A stretch of DNA of 64,000 nt from Shinella zoogloeoides (GTDB lineage: Bacteria > Pseudomonadota > Alphaproteobacteria > Rhizobiales > Rhizobiaceae). The number at the start of each line of letters is the position of its first letter. Within the stretch, counting starts at the first letter, position 1. A program made the position numbers and the translations under genes. The stretch is taken from positions 358,313 to 422,312 of the forward strand of contig NZ_CP093529.1 of the NCBI RefSeq assembly GCF_022682305.1. Reading direction: 5' to 3'. Shown here piece by piece: positions 8,430 to 17,245 of the stretch. The notes under the pieces are model-generated. The model was not told the origin of the DNA and did not search any database. It worked only from the letters and a program-made list of their open reading frames with translations.

Positions 8430-9332
8430 CTATTCCTGAAGCAAGGTGAGAAAGCGTTCCGCTGCCGGTGACGCAGGCCGCCGGGCTGGTTGGAGCAAGT
8501 AGAGCGTGCGGGTGAGGTCGAGGTCGGCCACATCGACGAAGGCGAGCGCCGGATCGGCAAAGAGCAGAACGGCTTCGCGCGGCAGCAGGGCGACGCCGAC
8601 GCCGGCGCGCACCAGGGCAAGCTGGGCGACGGTGGAGCGGGCGCTGAGATTGCCGGCGAGGAAGACTTCCGGCAGGCCGGCATGGCCGGCGAGCAGGCGC
8701 TGGGTCCCGGTGTCGCCGTCGAGCTGGATGAGGTCCTGCGGGTCGATATCCGCAAGGTGGACGGCTCCCCCTCGAAGCGCCAGCGGATGGTCTGCCCGGC
8801 AGGCGAGACCGAACGGGTCGCGGCCGATCTCGACCTGGGCGAGGTCCGGCGAGGTGCCCGCCCTTCCGGCAATCGCAAGGTCGAGCACGCCATCGGAAAC
8901 GAGGGTGGCCAGCCGCTCGGCGATATCGTCGTAAAGCGTGACGGTCACGGCCGGATGCGCCTTGCGGAACGCCGCGAGGGCAGGGGCGACGCGACCCGAG
9001 ATCGCCGAGGGCGATGCGCCGATGGCGAGCGAGCCATGTGCCAGCCGCGCCCCGCCGCGAAGGCGCTGCATCGCCCGGTCCAGTCCCTCCACCAGCGGGC
9101 GGGTCTCCTCCAGGAACTGCAGGCCGAGCGCCGTCGGCTGCGGCGGACGCAGGCGCCGGTCGAAGAGCGCATGCCCGGCATTCTCCTCCAGTTGCCGCAC
9201 GGCTTCCGTCAGGGCAGAGGGCACGACGCCGAGCGTTTCGGCCGCGCGCACGAAGGAGCCTTCCTGCCAGATGGCGTGGATGGCTCTCAGATGTCGAAGA
9301 TTTATGTTCGAATTATCAGAATTTATCTTCAT
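8430..9332 (-). CDS. LysR-family transcriptional regulator
   Basis: 300 residues, the standard LysR length. The N-terminal winged helix-turn-helix runs from about 10 to 70 (LRHLRAIHAIWQEGSFVRAAETLGVVPSAL region), followed by a periplasmic-binding-protein-like effector domain. It is divergent from the large FAD/Fe-S dehydrogenase at 9400, with a 67-nt shared promoter region, the classical arrangement in which the LysR protein controls its neighbour and itself. No good ribosome binding site precedes the ATG at 9332. The inducer is unknown; a 2-hydroxy acid would fit the neighbour. Confidence 0.9.
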   Translation of the reverse strand: MKINSDNSNINLRHLRAIHAIWQEGSFVRAAETLGVVPSALTEAVRQLEENAGHALFDRRLRPPQPTALGLQFLEETRPLVEGLDRAMQRLRGGARLAHGSLAIGASPSAISGRVAPALAAFRKAHPAVTVTLYDDIAERLATLVSDGVLDLAIAGRAGTSPDLAQVEIGRDPFGLACRADHPLALRGGAVHLADIDPQDLIQLDGDTGTQRLLAGHAGLPEVFLAGNLSARSTVAQLALVRAGVGVALLPREAVLLFADPALAFVDVADLDLTRTLYLLQPARRPASPAAERFLTLLQE

Positions 9333-9399
9333 GATTTTCTAATTCTACGAACATGGCTTCCATGGTTCAAGGGGATGCGAGCTTTTGAAAGGAACCCCA

Positions 9400-12246
9400 G
9401 TGCAATTTCCGGCGAAGAACCGTATCGGCGATCTTTCGGCTGCCCTGCGTGCGGGCGGTTTCAGCGGCGAGATCGAGACGGACAGCGCGCTGCGTGCCGC
9501 CATGTCCACCGACAATTCGGTCTACCGGATCGTGCCGGACCTGATCGTCGCCCCGCGTCATGCCGAGGACGTCGTGTGTCTTATGCGCGTGCTGGAGGAC
9601 CCGGCCTTCGATGGCATCGCGCTCACCGCGCGCGGCGGCGGAACCGGCACCAATGGCCAGAGCCTCAACAGCGGCGTCGTGATCGATTTCCGGCGGCACA
9701 TGAACCGGCTGATCGCCGTCGATCTCGCGGAGCGGTGGGCGGAGGTGGAGCCGGGCATCGTGCTCGACGACCTCAACGACCGGCTGCGGCCGCATGGCCT
9801 GTTCTTCGCGCCGGAGACCTCGACCTCGACGCGCTGCACCGTCGGCGGCATGGTCTCGACCGACGCTTCCGGCAAGGGATCGCGCGTCTACGGCAAGACC
9901 TCGGACAACCTCGCCGGCGTCGAGATCGCACGTGGGGAGGGCTGTCTCGCCTCCTTCGAGGAAACGCCGGACTGGGCGCGGCCGATGCTGGCGGCCGCCG
10001 AGGCGGCGGCCCGGGGCGGGCGGGAAGCCTTCGTCGCCAATACGCCGAAGCTCAACCGCCGCTTCACCGGCTACGACCTGGAGCGGGCCTGTCCGCCGGA
10101 AGGCGGCTTCGAGTGGTGGCGGCTGTTTCCCGGTTCCGAGGGCACGCTCGGCCCGATCACGCGCATCCGGGTGAAGCTCCTTCCCATCGAACCGGAAAAG
10201 CGGCTGATCGTCGTCGGCTTCGACAGTTTCCGCCAGGCGCTGGCGGCCGCAACGCCCCTGATGCAGGACGAGCCGACGGCCATTGAGGTCATGGACGAGC
10301 GCGTGCAGCAACTCGCGCAGGAGGCCGGCATTCTCCAGCGCCTGCCGGAAGGGCTGCGTCCGAAGGGCGGTGCGCGCGTCGCCTATGTCTTCGTGGAGTT
10401 CAACGGTTCGGATGCGGCGCTTCTTGAGGCGCGGCTTGCCGCCTGCCGCGTCCGGCTTGGCACATTGGATGGCGCGGGCGCTGTGCATGTGGCGGCGGAC
10501 AAGGCGGAGATCCGCGCACTCTGGGCGATCCGCTCGGCGGGCGTCGGGCTGCTCGGCAAGGTGGACGGCCGCGCGCGGCCGGTCGCCTTCGTGGAGGACT
10601 GCGTGGTGCCACCGGAAAACTTGCCGGCTTTCGTCGACGATTTCCTCTCCCTCATCGCCGCGCACGGCCTCGGTTTCGGCATCTATGGCCATGTGGACGT
10701 CGGCTGCCTGCATATCCGTCCCGCACTCGATATCGACGCGGACGCGGACCGGGAGAAGCTCGTCGCCGTCTCGGACGGCGTCTTCGCGCTGACGCGCAAG
10801 CATGGTGGCATCTTCTGGGGCGAGCACGGCAAGGGGGTGCGCGGCGCCTATCTGCGCGAATGGATCGGCCCGCAGGCCTATGCGGCCCTTGAGGGCGTCA
10901 AGGCCGCCTTCGATCCGAGGGCGCGTTTCAACCCCGGCAAGCTGGTTGGCGGCGAGGGCACGGTGATGGGCATTGCGACCACGCCCTTCCGGCCTTTCAA
11001 CGCGCCCGAAGGCGACACACTGGAAAAGGCCTTCCGCTGCAACGGCAATGCGCAATGCCTCAGCTATCAGGCGGCGACGCCGATGTGTCCCTCCTTCAAG
11101 GCGAGCGCGGACCTGCGCCACTCGCCGAAGGGCCGCGCCGATGCGCTGCGCGCCTGGAAGACAGCGAAAACAGCGGGCGGCGAGGGCATCGATGAAACCG
11201 ACCTGCTGGGCGTGCTCGATACCTGCCTCGGCTGCAAAGCCTGCGCCTCCACCTGTCCCGTACAGGTGGATATTCCGCAGATGCGTTCCGCCTTCTATGC
11301 CGATTACTACGCGCGCAACGCCCGCCCGCTCGCCGACCGGCTGACGCTGCTTGCCGAGCGGATGAGCCCGCTTCAGGTGAAGCTGGCCGGGGTGCTGCGG
11401 CCGGTCTGGCCGCTGCTGCGCCGCGTCGCGGCGGGCCTGATGGGGGCCGTCGACCTGCCGGAACGGCTCGCCGGTCCCGTGCCGGAGCTGGAGCGCATCG
11501 CGATTGCCGATCTCGGCGGTCCGCTGCCGGAGGGTGCGGTCCTCGTCTGGCAGGACTGGTTTACGGCGCTCTTTGACGCGGCCGTGCAGCGCGATGTGGC
11601 GGCCGGGCTGCGCGCGCTCGGCTATCGTCCGCTCTTCGTGGAGATGCTGCCGGCCGGCAAGGCCGCGCTCAATCTCGGAGATATGGCGGGCTTCCGCGCC
11701 ATGGCGGGACGGCTTGCCGCGGCGCTGGCGCAGGCGGCGCGCTCCGGTGTCCCGATGATCGGTCTCGACCCCGCCTTCGTCATGATGCTGCGGCAGGACT
11801 ATGCGAAGGCCGGCATCCGCCTGCCGGAGGTGCTTCTGCCACAGGCGTTCCTGGCCGGCGAGATCGCGGCGGGAAGGGTGATGCCCAGGGCGGCGGCCGG
11901 CGCAGATGCCGTCACGCTGCTCAGCCATTGCACCGAAACGACGGGGGATGCGGGCGCGCGCGCCGACTGGCAGGCGGTGTTTGCCGCGCTCGGTGTGGAG
12001 CTGGCCGCGCCTGAAACCGGCTGCTGCGGCATGGCGGGCCTCTTCGGCCACCAGAAGCGCCATCAGGCCGTCTCGAAGAGCCTCTTCGCGCTTTCCTGGG
12101 CCGGGCACGTGAAGGACGGTAAGACGGTGGTCGCAACCGGCTTCTCCTGCCGTTGCCAGACCGAGCGTCTGGCGGAACGGGACGTCCGCCACCCCCTCGG
12201 CCTCATCGCCGATCTTCTGGCGGTCAGAGCCAGCCGGCCTTCTTGA
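9400..12246 (+). CDS. FAD-linked oxidase/Fe-S dehydrogenase, YdiJ type (D-2-hydroxyacid dehydrogenase)
   Basis: 948 residues from the GTG start. An N-terminal FAD-binding-4 domain (GGGTGTNGQS, about 75-85) and FAD-oxidase C domain are fused to a C-terminal iron-sulfur half. The cluster motifs are CNGNAQCLSYQAATPMCP at about 546 and CLGCKACASTCP at about 608, with a CCG-type ETGCCGMAG near the end. This is the E. coli YdiJ layout; YdiJ-type enzymes oxidise D-2-hydroxyglutarate or related D-2-hydroxyacids. Start: GTG at 9400 has AAAGGA 6 nt upstream, whereas the earlier in-frame TTG at 9385 has none. The 3' end overlaps the convergent corA by 23 nt. Confidence 0.87.
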   Translation: MQFPAKNRIGDLSAALRAGGFSGEIETDSALRAAMSTDNSVYRIVPDLIVAPRHAEDVVCLMRVLEDPAFDGIALTARGGGTGTNGQSLNSGVVIDFRRHMNRLIAVDLAERWAEVEPGIVLDDLNDRLRPHGLFFAPETSTSTRCTVGGMVSTDASGKGSRVYGKTSDNLAGVEIARGEGCLASFEETPDWARPMLAAAEAAARGGREAFVANTPKLNRRFTGYDLERACPPEGGFEWWRLFPGSEGTLGPITRIRVKLLPIEPEKRLIVVGFDSFRQALAAATPLMQDEPTAIEVMDERVQQLAQEAGILQRLPEGLRPKGGARVAYVFVEFNGSDAALLEARLAACRVRLGTLDGAGAVHVAADKAEIRALWAIRSAGVGLLGKVDGRARPVAFVEDCVVPPENLPAFVDDFLSLIAAHGLGFGIYGHVDVGCLHIRPALDIDADADREKLVAVSDGVFALTRKHGGIFWGEHGKGVRGAYLREWIGPQAYAALEGVKAAFDPRARFNPGKLVGGEGTVMGIATTPFRPFNAPEGDTLEKAFRCNGNAQCLSYQAATPMCPSFKASADLRHSPKGRADALRAWKTAKTAGGEGIDETDLLGVLDTCLGCKACASTCPVQVDIPQMRSAFYADYYARNARPLADRLTLLAERMSPLQVKLAGVLRPVWPLLRRVAAGLMGAVDLPERLAGPVPELERIAIADLGGPLPEGAVLVWQDWFTALFDAAVQRDVAAGLRALGYRPLFVEMLPAGKAALNLGDMAGFRAMAGRLAAALAQAARSGVPMIGLDPAFVMMLRQDYAKAGIRLPEVLLPQAFLAGEIAAGRVMPRAAAGADAVTLLSHCTETTGDAGARADWQAVFAALGVELAAPETGCCGMAGLFGHQKRHQAVSKSLFALSWAGHVKDGKTVVATGFSCRCQTERLAERDVRHPLGLIADLLAVRASRPS

Positions 12247-13189
12247 AGCGGGCGAAGAGAATGCCGCAGAGAGCGGCGATGACCCCGAGGACGATGAAAT
12301 AGCCGTAGCGGGTCTCCAGTTCCGGCATGTTGCGGAAGTTCATCCCGTAGAGGCCCGCGATCGCCGTTGGAACCGCCAGGATGGCGGCCCAGGCGGCAAG
12401 CTGGCGGGTGATGACGCCCTGGCGCTGTTGCTCGAGCAGATTGCTCGCCTCGAACACGGATGTGATGACGTCGCGCAGGCCGGCGATCATCGTCTCCACC
12501 CGTTTGACATGGTCGAGGACGTCGCGGAAATAGGGGCGGGCGTTCTCGTCGATGCAGGGCAGGTCCAGATGGGTGAGCCGCCCCGCCACTTCCGCCATCG
12601 GCCCCAGCACGCGCTGGAACAGGATCACCTGGCGGCGCATGCGGAAGATGCGGCGGATCTGCTCGCGCTCGAGGAAGGAGATCAGCATGTGCTTTTCGAG
12701 CGCCAGAACGCTGTCCTCGATCTTCTCGACCATCGGCAGGTAGCCGTCGACGATGAAGTCGATGATGGCGTGCAGCACGTAGTCCGGCCCATGCCGCAGC
12801 ATCTGCGGCGATTGCTCCAGCAGGCGGCGCAGTTCCGTGTGCGTGCGCGCCGAGCCGTGGCGGACCGTGACGATATGATGCCGGCCGACGAAGATGCAGG
12901 TTTCGCCATAGACGATCTTGTCCGCCTCTAGATGCGCGGTCTTCACCACGACGAAGAGTTCTTCGCCATAGACCTCGACCTTCGGCACCTGCCGGCCTCG
13001 CAGCGCATCCTCCACGGCGAGCGGATGCAGGCCGAACATCGCCTTGAGTTTGCCCATCTCTTCCTCGGTCGGCTCCGTCAGGCCGATCCAGACGAAGGCG
13101 TTTTCCTCGGTTGCGAAGGGTTCGTCCGCAAGCGCGACCTCTTCGGCGCGCTTGCCGTCACGGTAGATACAGGAGGCGACGACTGTCAT
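12224..13189 (-). CDS. corA: Magnesium/cobalt transporter CorA
   Basis: 321 residues. A large soluble N-terminal cytoplasmic domain is followed by two C-terminal membrane helices. The diagnostic GMN motif is at 282-284 (YGMNFRNMPE), between TM1 and TM2 at the mouth of the pentameric pore. The C-terminus ends in a basic KK-containing tail, also typical. It mediates passive Mg2+ (and Co2+/Ni2+) entry at the inner membrane. It overlaps the tail of the convergent dehydrogenase gene by 23 nt. The region upstream, 13190-13347, shows no gene. Confidence 0.93.
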   Translation of the reverse strand: MTVVASCIYRDGKRAEEVALADEPFATEENAFVWIGLTEPTEEEMGKLKAMFGLHPLAVEDALRGRQVPKVEVYGEELFVVVKTAHLEADKIVYGETCIFVGRHHIVTVRHGSARTHTELRRLLEQSPQMLRHGPDYVLHAIIDFIVDGYLPMVEKIEDSVLALEKHMLISFLEREQIRRIFRMRRQVILFQRVLGPMAEVAGRLTHLDLPCIDENARPYFRDVLDHVKRVETMIAGLRDVITSVFEASNLLEQQRQGVITRQLAAWAAILAVPTAIAGLYGMNFRNMPELETRYGYFIVLGVIAALCGILFARFKKAGWL

Positions 13190-13347
13190 CGGGTGGCTCT
13201 TCGAGGCGCGTGATGGCGTTTGGGCGGGTCAAAGGCGCATATCCCGCCCTTGATGGATGAGCAAGCGTCACGGCATGGCTATACCGCCTAGCCTCCACGT
13301 AAGTTCCATAAGATAGATTATGCAATTTTCGTATGTAGCCGGGGTGG

Positions 13348-13372
13348 GTTCAAGGATGGAGTGCGACTTGCG
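13348..13372 (+). repeat. Left inverted repeat of the IS30 element
   Basis: GTTCAAG (13348-13354) and GCGACTTGCG (13363-13372) match the inverted right end block for block, with one base difference in spacer length. It lies 38 nt upstream of the transposase ATG. Confidence 0.8.
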
Positions 13373-13410
13373 AATGATGCCAATGGGTTATCCGCCGCAA
13401 GGACGCTGCC

Positions 13411-14421
13411 ATGAAACGCACCTACTCCCATATAGACCTGAACGAACGCCGCAGGATTGCGCGCTGGCGTCATGCTGGCGTGAGCATCGACATCATCGCC
13501 GAAAAGCTTGGGCGCCATCGCTCAACGATCTTCCGCGAGGTCCGTCGAAACGCCTACATCGACAAGGAATGGCCCGATCTCAGTGGCTACCATTGCGTGA
13601 CGGCGCATGACATGGCCTGCGAGCGTCGGACCAAGCTCAGGAAGCTTGCGCGCTTCTCGCATGTCCGCCAATCCGTCATCGAGCGGATCATGCATGGCTG
13701 GTCGCCGCAGCAAATCGCGGGTCGGATGCGGCTGGAGCGCCATCCGATCTCCGTCAGCCATGAAACGATCTACAAGTTCGCCTATTCGGTTGACGGACAC
13801 GCCATCAAGCTCTGGAAACATCTGCCGGAACATCGTGCACGACGTCGGCCGCGGCATGCCAGACGCCGACACGGCCAGCGCTTCAGCCCGGATCTCAACA
13901 TCTTGCGCCGCCCGGACGTGGTCGCCGATCGAAGGCAGCTCGGACACTGGGAATGCGACCTCATCCAGTTTCGCCAGAAGTTCGGCAAGGCAAACGTGAC
14001 GTCGCTGGTCGAACGCGTCAGCCGCTTCGCCGTTCTTCTCCGCAACAACGACCGGCAGTCGCGGCCGATTATGCAACGGCTCATCGGCGTGCTGCAGGCC
14101 CTGCCCCATCGCGCCCGCCGTTCGATCACCTTCGACCGCGGGACGGAGTTCACCGACTGGGCCTATCTCCAGGCCGGGATCGGCTCTGCGACCTGGTTCT
14201 GCGATCCGCAATCACCCTGGCAGAAAGGCACCGTCGAGAATACGAATGGCCGGGCCAGGAAATGGCTTTCGAGGGATGTCGATCCGCTCTCCATCACCGA
14301 CCATGACCTCAAAGAAATCTGCGATCGATTGAATACGACGCCCCGCAAGTGCCTCGGCTACAAAACGCCCGCCGAAGTCTTCCGCCAGAAGCTGCTCGCG
14401 CAGATGCGGTCGCGAGGATAG
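13411..14421 (+). CDS. IS30-family transposase
   Basis: 336 residues. It starts MKRTYSHIDLNERRRI with an N-terminal helix-turn-helix (AEKLGRHRSTIFREVRRN), typical of IS30 proteins, which bind the terminal repeats. The DDE catalytic triad is intact: Asp183 in HWECDLI, Asp242 in TFDRGTEF and Glu276 in KGTVENTNGR, with 33 residues between the last two. No frameshift or stop interrupts it, so the element may still be mobile. It cuts and joins DNA ends of its own element. Confidence 0.95.
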   Translation: MKRTYSHIDLNERRRIARWRHAGVSIDIIAEKLGRHRSTIFREVRRNAYIDKEWPDLSGYHCVTAHDMACERRTKLRKLARFSHVRQSVIERIMHGWSPQQIAGRMRLERHPISVSHETIYKFAYSVDGHAIKLWKHLPEHRARRRPRHARRRHGQRFSPDLNILRRPDVVADRRQLGHWECDLIQFRQKFGKANVTSLVERVSRFAVLLRNNDRQSRPIMQRLIGVLQALPHRARRSITFDRGTEFTDWAYLQAGIGSATWFCDPQSPWQKGTVENTNGRARKWLSRDVDPLSITDHDLKEICDRLNTTPRKCLGYKTPAEVFRQKLLAQMRSRG

Positions 14422-14433
14422 GATCACCGAGCC

Positions 14434-14457
14434 CGCAAGTCGCGTCTCGGCTTGAAC
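14434..14457 (-). repeat. Right inverted repeat of the IS30 element
   Basis: CGCAAGTCGC (14434-14443) and CTTGAAC (14451-14457) are the inverted counterparts of the left end. It begins 12 nt past the transposase stop. Confidence 0.8.
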
Positions 14458-14475
14458 TCACAAGGCTATTTAGTA

Positions 14476-14506
14476 ATGCGACAGTTGGGCTAGTTAGAGA
14501 TGCGAC
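14476..14506. repeat. ATGCGAC direct repeat, possible remnant end of another element
   Basis: ATGCGAC occurs at 14476-14482 and 14500-14506, 24 nt apart, in a non-coding stretch between the IS30 right end and the small membrane protein gene. Multiple short terminal repeats of this kind are seen at the ends of IS21-like elements. No transposase fragment accompanies it. Confidence 0.3.
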
Positions 14507-14566
14507 GGTCTCGCCTCATGACGCCGGTGTCGACGGCGCATGCCCGCCGCCATGTCTCCGGCGCGA

Positions 14567-14728
14567 CTACAATGCCTGCGGTGCGATGAACTGGTAGTAG
14601 GCCCAGGCGAGCACGATCACCGCGGCGACGGCGAGCCAGACCAGTCCCTTTTTCGGCCCCGGCGCGGCAGGCTTGTTTTCCTGCTTCGGTTTCCGTGGCT
14701 CGAATTTCAGAACATTTTTGTCGTTCAA
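14567..14728 (-). CDS. Small single-pass membrane protein (53 aa, TTG start)
   Basis: 53 codons beginning TTG-AAC-GAC, with GGAGGA 4 nt upstream and no in-frame ATG or GTG before it. The product starts (L/M)NDKNVLKFEPRKPKQ, continues with a Lys/Pro-rich segment to about residue 28 and then one hydrophobic helix (LVWLAVAAVIVLAWAYYQF, about 29-47), with a short C-terminal tail. I recall similar short KFEPRKPK-type proteins annotated as hypothetical in Rhizobiales, but function is unknown. The strong ribosome site, charged-then-hydrophobic design and codon use support a real gene. Confidence 0.7.
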   Translation of the reverse strand: MNDKNVLKFEPRKPKQENKPAAPGPKKGLVWLAVAAVIVLAWAYYQFIAPQAL

Positions 14729-14972
14729 GGCATCCTCCGTGGCATTGCGATACGCTAAAAGGTCTGCGGGCGGGTTTCAGGGCCGCCCTGCCCTCTGAAA
14801 ATCACCGGGCTTCTATCACGGCGGCCCGCCCGCCGGAAGTTCGACGTGCCCGCTGGTACGGCGGATGACGGCCATTCGGCTTGCAATCGGCGTTTCGATC
14901 AACGAGGCTGCGGGCCTGCCGGACGCTTTCGGGCGGAAGGCGCTGAACGACAGCATCGAAGCAGGAGCCGGC

Positions 14973-16277
14973 ATGGCCGTCAACGATATCGCGACCCGTA
15001 CCTACGACCATAATTTCCGGCTCGACCCGATCGTGCGCAGCCTGCTCGATACGGACTTCTACAAGCTGCTGATGCTTCAGATGATCCGGCAGCTTCACCC
15101 CGATGTAAACGCGACCTTTTCGCTGATCAACCGTACGAGGAGCGTGCGGCTGGCCGATATTATCGACGAGGGGGAGCTGCGCGCCCAGCTCGATCATGCC
15201 CGCAGCGTGCGCTTCACCAAGAAGGAGTTGATCTGGCTCGCCGGCAACAGCTTCTATGGCCGCGCGCGCATGTTCGGCCCGGATTTCATCGCGTGGCTGG
15301 CAGCCTTCCAGCTACCGGAATACGATCTGCGCAAGGTGGACGGGCAGTACGAATTGCACTTCGACGGGCCGTGGACGCATACGTCCATGTGGGAGATTCC
15401 CGCGCTTGCGATCATCAACGAAATGAAGTCGCGCGCGGCGATGCGCGACCGGGGGCGCTTCGCGCTCGACGTGCTCTATGCCCGCGCCAAGGCGCGGCTC
15501 TGGGAGAAGGTGGAGCGGTTGCGGCAGTTGCCCGATCTCGTCATCTCCGATTTCGGCACGCGCCGCCGGCATGGGTTCCTCTGGCAGCGCTGGTGCGTGG
15601 AGGCGCTGAAGGAGGGGCTTGGCGAGCGTTTCATCGGGACCTCCAACGTGCTGCTCGCCATGGATGCCGATCTCGAGGCGATCGGCACCAATGCGCATGA
15701 ACTGCCGATGGTCGCCGCCGCGCTCGCAGACGGCGACGAGGCGCTGGCGCGCGCGCCTTATCGGGTGCTGGAGGAATGGCGGCAGCACTATAACGGCAAC
15801 CTGCTGATCGCCCTGCCCGACGCCTTCGGCACCACCGCTTTCCTTGCCAATGCGCCGGATTGGGTGGCGGACTGGACCGGTTTTCGCCCGGACAGCGCAC
15901 CGCCGATCTCCGGCGGCGAGCAGATCATCGAGTGGTGGCGCAGCAAGGGGCGCGATCCGCGCGAGAAACTGCTGATCTTCTCCGACGGCATGGATGTCGA
16001 CACGATCGAGGAGACCTATCGCCATTTCCATGGCCGCGTGCGAATGAGCTTCGGCTGGGGTACGAACCTTACCAACGATTTCCGTGGCTGCGATCCGGAC
16101 GGCGGGACGCGCCTCGATCCGATATCGCTGGTCTGCAAGGTGACGAGCGCCAACGGCCGTCCGGCGGTCAAGCTCTCCGACAATCCCCTGAAGGCGACCG
16201 GCGCGCCGGCGGAAATCGAACGGTACCGCCGCGTCTTCGGCGTCGCGGGGCAGAAGGCGATTCCCGTACAGGTTTAA
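14973..16277 (+). CDS. pncB: Nicotinate phosphoribosyltransferase
   Basis: 434 residues. It converts nicotinate and PRPP to nicotinate mononucleotide in the Preiss-Handler NAD salvage pathway, in the cytoplasm. Family stretches visible are [13 protein letters not shown] near the N-terminus, [14 protein letters not shown] (with the phosphorylatable His), GTSNVLLAM and [10 protein letters not shown]. The start at 14973 has AGGAG 6 nt upstream and gives the usual length; the frame is open back to 14865 but those 36 residues look non-coding. It is divergent from the small membrane protein. The 244-nt gap before it shows GC-rich repeats but no gene. Confidence 0.93.
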   Translation: MAVNDIATRTYDHNFRLDPIVRSLLDTDFYKLLMLQMIRQLHPDVNATFSLINRTRSVRLADIIDEGELRAQLDHARSVRFTKKELIWLAGNSFYGRARMFGPDFIAWLAAFQLPEYDLRKVDGQYELHFDGPWTHTSMWEIPALAIINEMKSRAAMRDRGRFALDVLYARAKARLWEKVERLRQLPDLVISDFGTRRRHGFLWQRWCVEALKEGLGERFIGTSNVLLAMDADLEAIGTNAHELPMVAAALADGDEALARAPYRVLEEWRQHYNGNLLIALPDAFGTTAFLANAPDWVADWTGFRPDSAPPISGGEQIIEWWRSKGRDPREKLLIFSDGMDVDTIEETYRHFHGRVRMSFGWGTNLTNDFRGCDPDGGTRLDPISLVCKVTSANGRPAVKLSDNPLKATGAPAEIERYRRVFGVAGQKAIPVQV

Positions 16278-16311
16278 GGATGGCCTGCCGGGTGTCCGGT
16301 CGCGGCCCGCG

Positions 16312-16776
16312 TCAGCCGGCGCGCTGTTCCAGCGCCTCGTCCTCGATCATGGCGGAGGCCCCGGGCACGGCGACGAACTGTTCGAGCGTCATCGTGTCGA
16401 GGATCGCGGCAATCGCGTCGCGCACCTCGGTCATCGCCCGGCGGACCTGACAGCCTTCCGGATCGGCGCAGTCCTCGCAGGCTTCATAGGCCGTGCGGCT
16501 TGCGCAGCGGATCGGCGCGAGGGGGCCGTCGAGCACGCGGATGGCGTGGCCGATGCGGATTTCGGCGGCGGGATGCGACAGCGAATAGCCGCCGCCCGGC
16601 CCTTTCTTCGACCGCAGCATGCCGGCATTGCGAAGCTCTAGAAGGATCGTGTCGAGGAATTTCTTCGGAATGTTGTTGCGCAACGCAATTTCGCTGACGA
16701 AGGCCGTTTCACCCGGGGCGAGGCGAGCGAGGTCCACGAGGGCCTTCAGTCCGTATTTTCCCTTTTTCGTCAGCAT
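16312..16776 (-). CDS. Rrf2-family transcriptional regulator
   Basis: 154 residues starting MLTKKGKYGLKALVDLA, the characteristic Rrf2 N-terminus, with a winged helix containing the GPGGGYSLSHP wing. Cysteines at CASRTAYEACEDCADPEGC resemble the cluster-binding region of IscR/RirA/NsrR-type members, so an Fe-S or thiol sensor is possible. Start chosen at the MLTKKGKYG methionine with GGAAAG upstream rather than an ATG 22 codons earlier. It is divergent from the taurine-type ABC operon, which suggests control of sulfur uptake as with CymR-like Rrf2 proteins; this role is inferred. Confidence 0.87.
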   Translation of the reverse strand: MLTKKGKYGLKALVDLARLAPGETAFVSEIALRNNIPKKFLDTILLELRNAGMLRSKKGPGGGYSLSHPAAEIRIGHAIRVLDGPLAPIRCASRTAYEACEDCADPEGCQVRRAMTEVRDAIAAILDTMTLEQFVAVPGASAMIEDEALEQRAG

Positions 16777-16918
16777 TCCGGTCTGCTTTCCATAGGCATG
16801 TGCGGCGGCATGGGCGCGGTTGCGCCCGGCAATTCTCACCATCGTCTTCGGGAAGATCGAGCGGCTTGCCCTGTCGGGCGCTGCCGATTGATTCGAGGCA
16901 ACGAAGTGCGAAAAAACA

Positions 16919-16930
16919 TATAAAAACAGT
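16919..16930 (+). promoter_or_regulatory. TATAAAAACAGT motif in the Rrf2-tau intergenic region
   Basis: The 469-nt gap 16777-17245 has no gene. It contains an AT-rich island with TATAAAAACAGT, immediately followed by TATAAT (16930-16935). A near copy, TATAAAAATAGT, lies upstream of the sulfonate monooxygenase operon in the same orientation relative to the transporter genes. A second pair, CGAATAT at 17154 and 17178 (24 nt apart), lies 60-90 nt before tauA. Confidence 0.4.
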
Positions 16931-17245
16931 ATAATTACTTTGAGCTTCCGACTGCAAGGAAATTGGCCGGCTTTCGCCGTCTTTTCATGCCGGAATGCAA
17001 GTATTTCTTCCGAAAGGAAGCATTTTTGTCACGAGATTTGCATTTGCGGCGGTTCAGCGCGGCGATTCCGCGCCGCGTATCCCGCCGGGCGGCCCGTTTC
17101 GCACCCTTCATGCAAAACGCAAAACCAATCGCTGCCGACCGGCGGAATTGAGGCGAATATTTCTCTACTAAGTTTACCGAATATATAGCCTAAAAGCCCT
17201 GCCCGCCGCAGATCGCCGGGCGACGGCAACTTGAGGAGACGACCA

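Larger units (their letters stand above)
13348..14457 (+). mobile_element. IS30-family insertion sequence, apparently complete
   Basis: About 1.11 kb with one intact transposase and imperfect terminal inverted repeats. Reading inwards the left end is GTTCAAG then, after 8 nt, GCGACTTGCG; the right end inverted gives GTTCAAG then, after 7 nt, GCGACTTGCG. Thus 7 bp and 10 bp blocks are conserved at both ends. I could not identify a clear short target duplication in the flanks. It sits between corA and the small membrane protein gene and interrupts no recognisable ORF. Confidence 0.85.

Noticed and set aside
9367..12192. 941-codon minus-strand frame opposite the YdiJ-like gene
   Set aside because: Long antisense frames are common at this GC content; no domain is seen, whereas the plus strand has complete FAD and Fe-S motifs.
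13190..13347. Small gene between corA and the IS30 element
   Set aside because: No frame has a credible ribosome site and length; the short frames across 13318-13518 run into the transposase antisense.
16777..17245. Possible riboswitch or leader RNA before tauA
   Set aside because: I looked for SAM- or other sulfur-related riboswitch cores and saw no convincing conserved pattern; only AT-rich promoter-like motifs.
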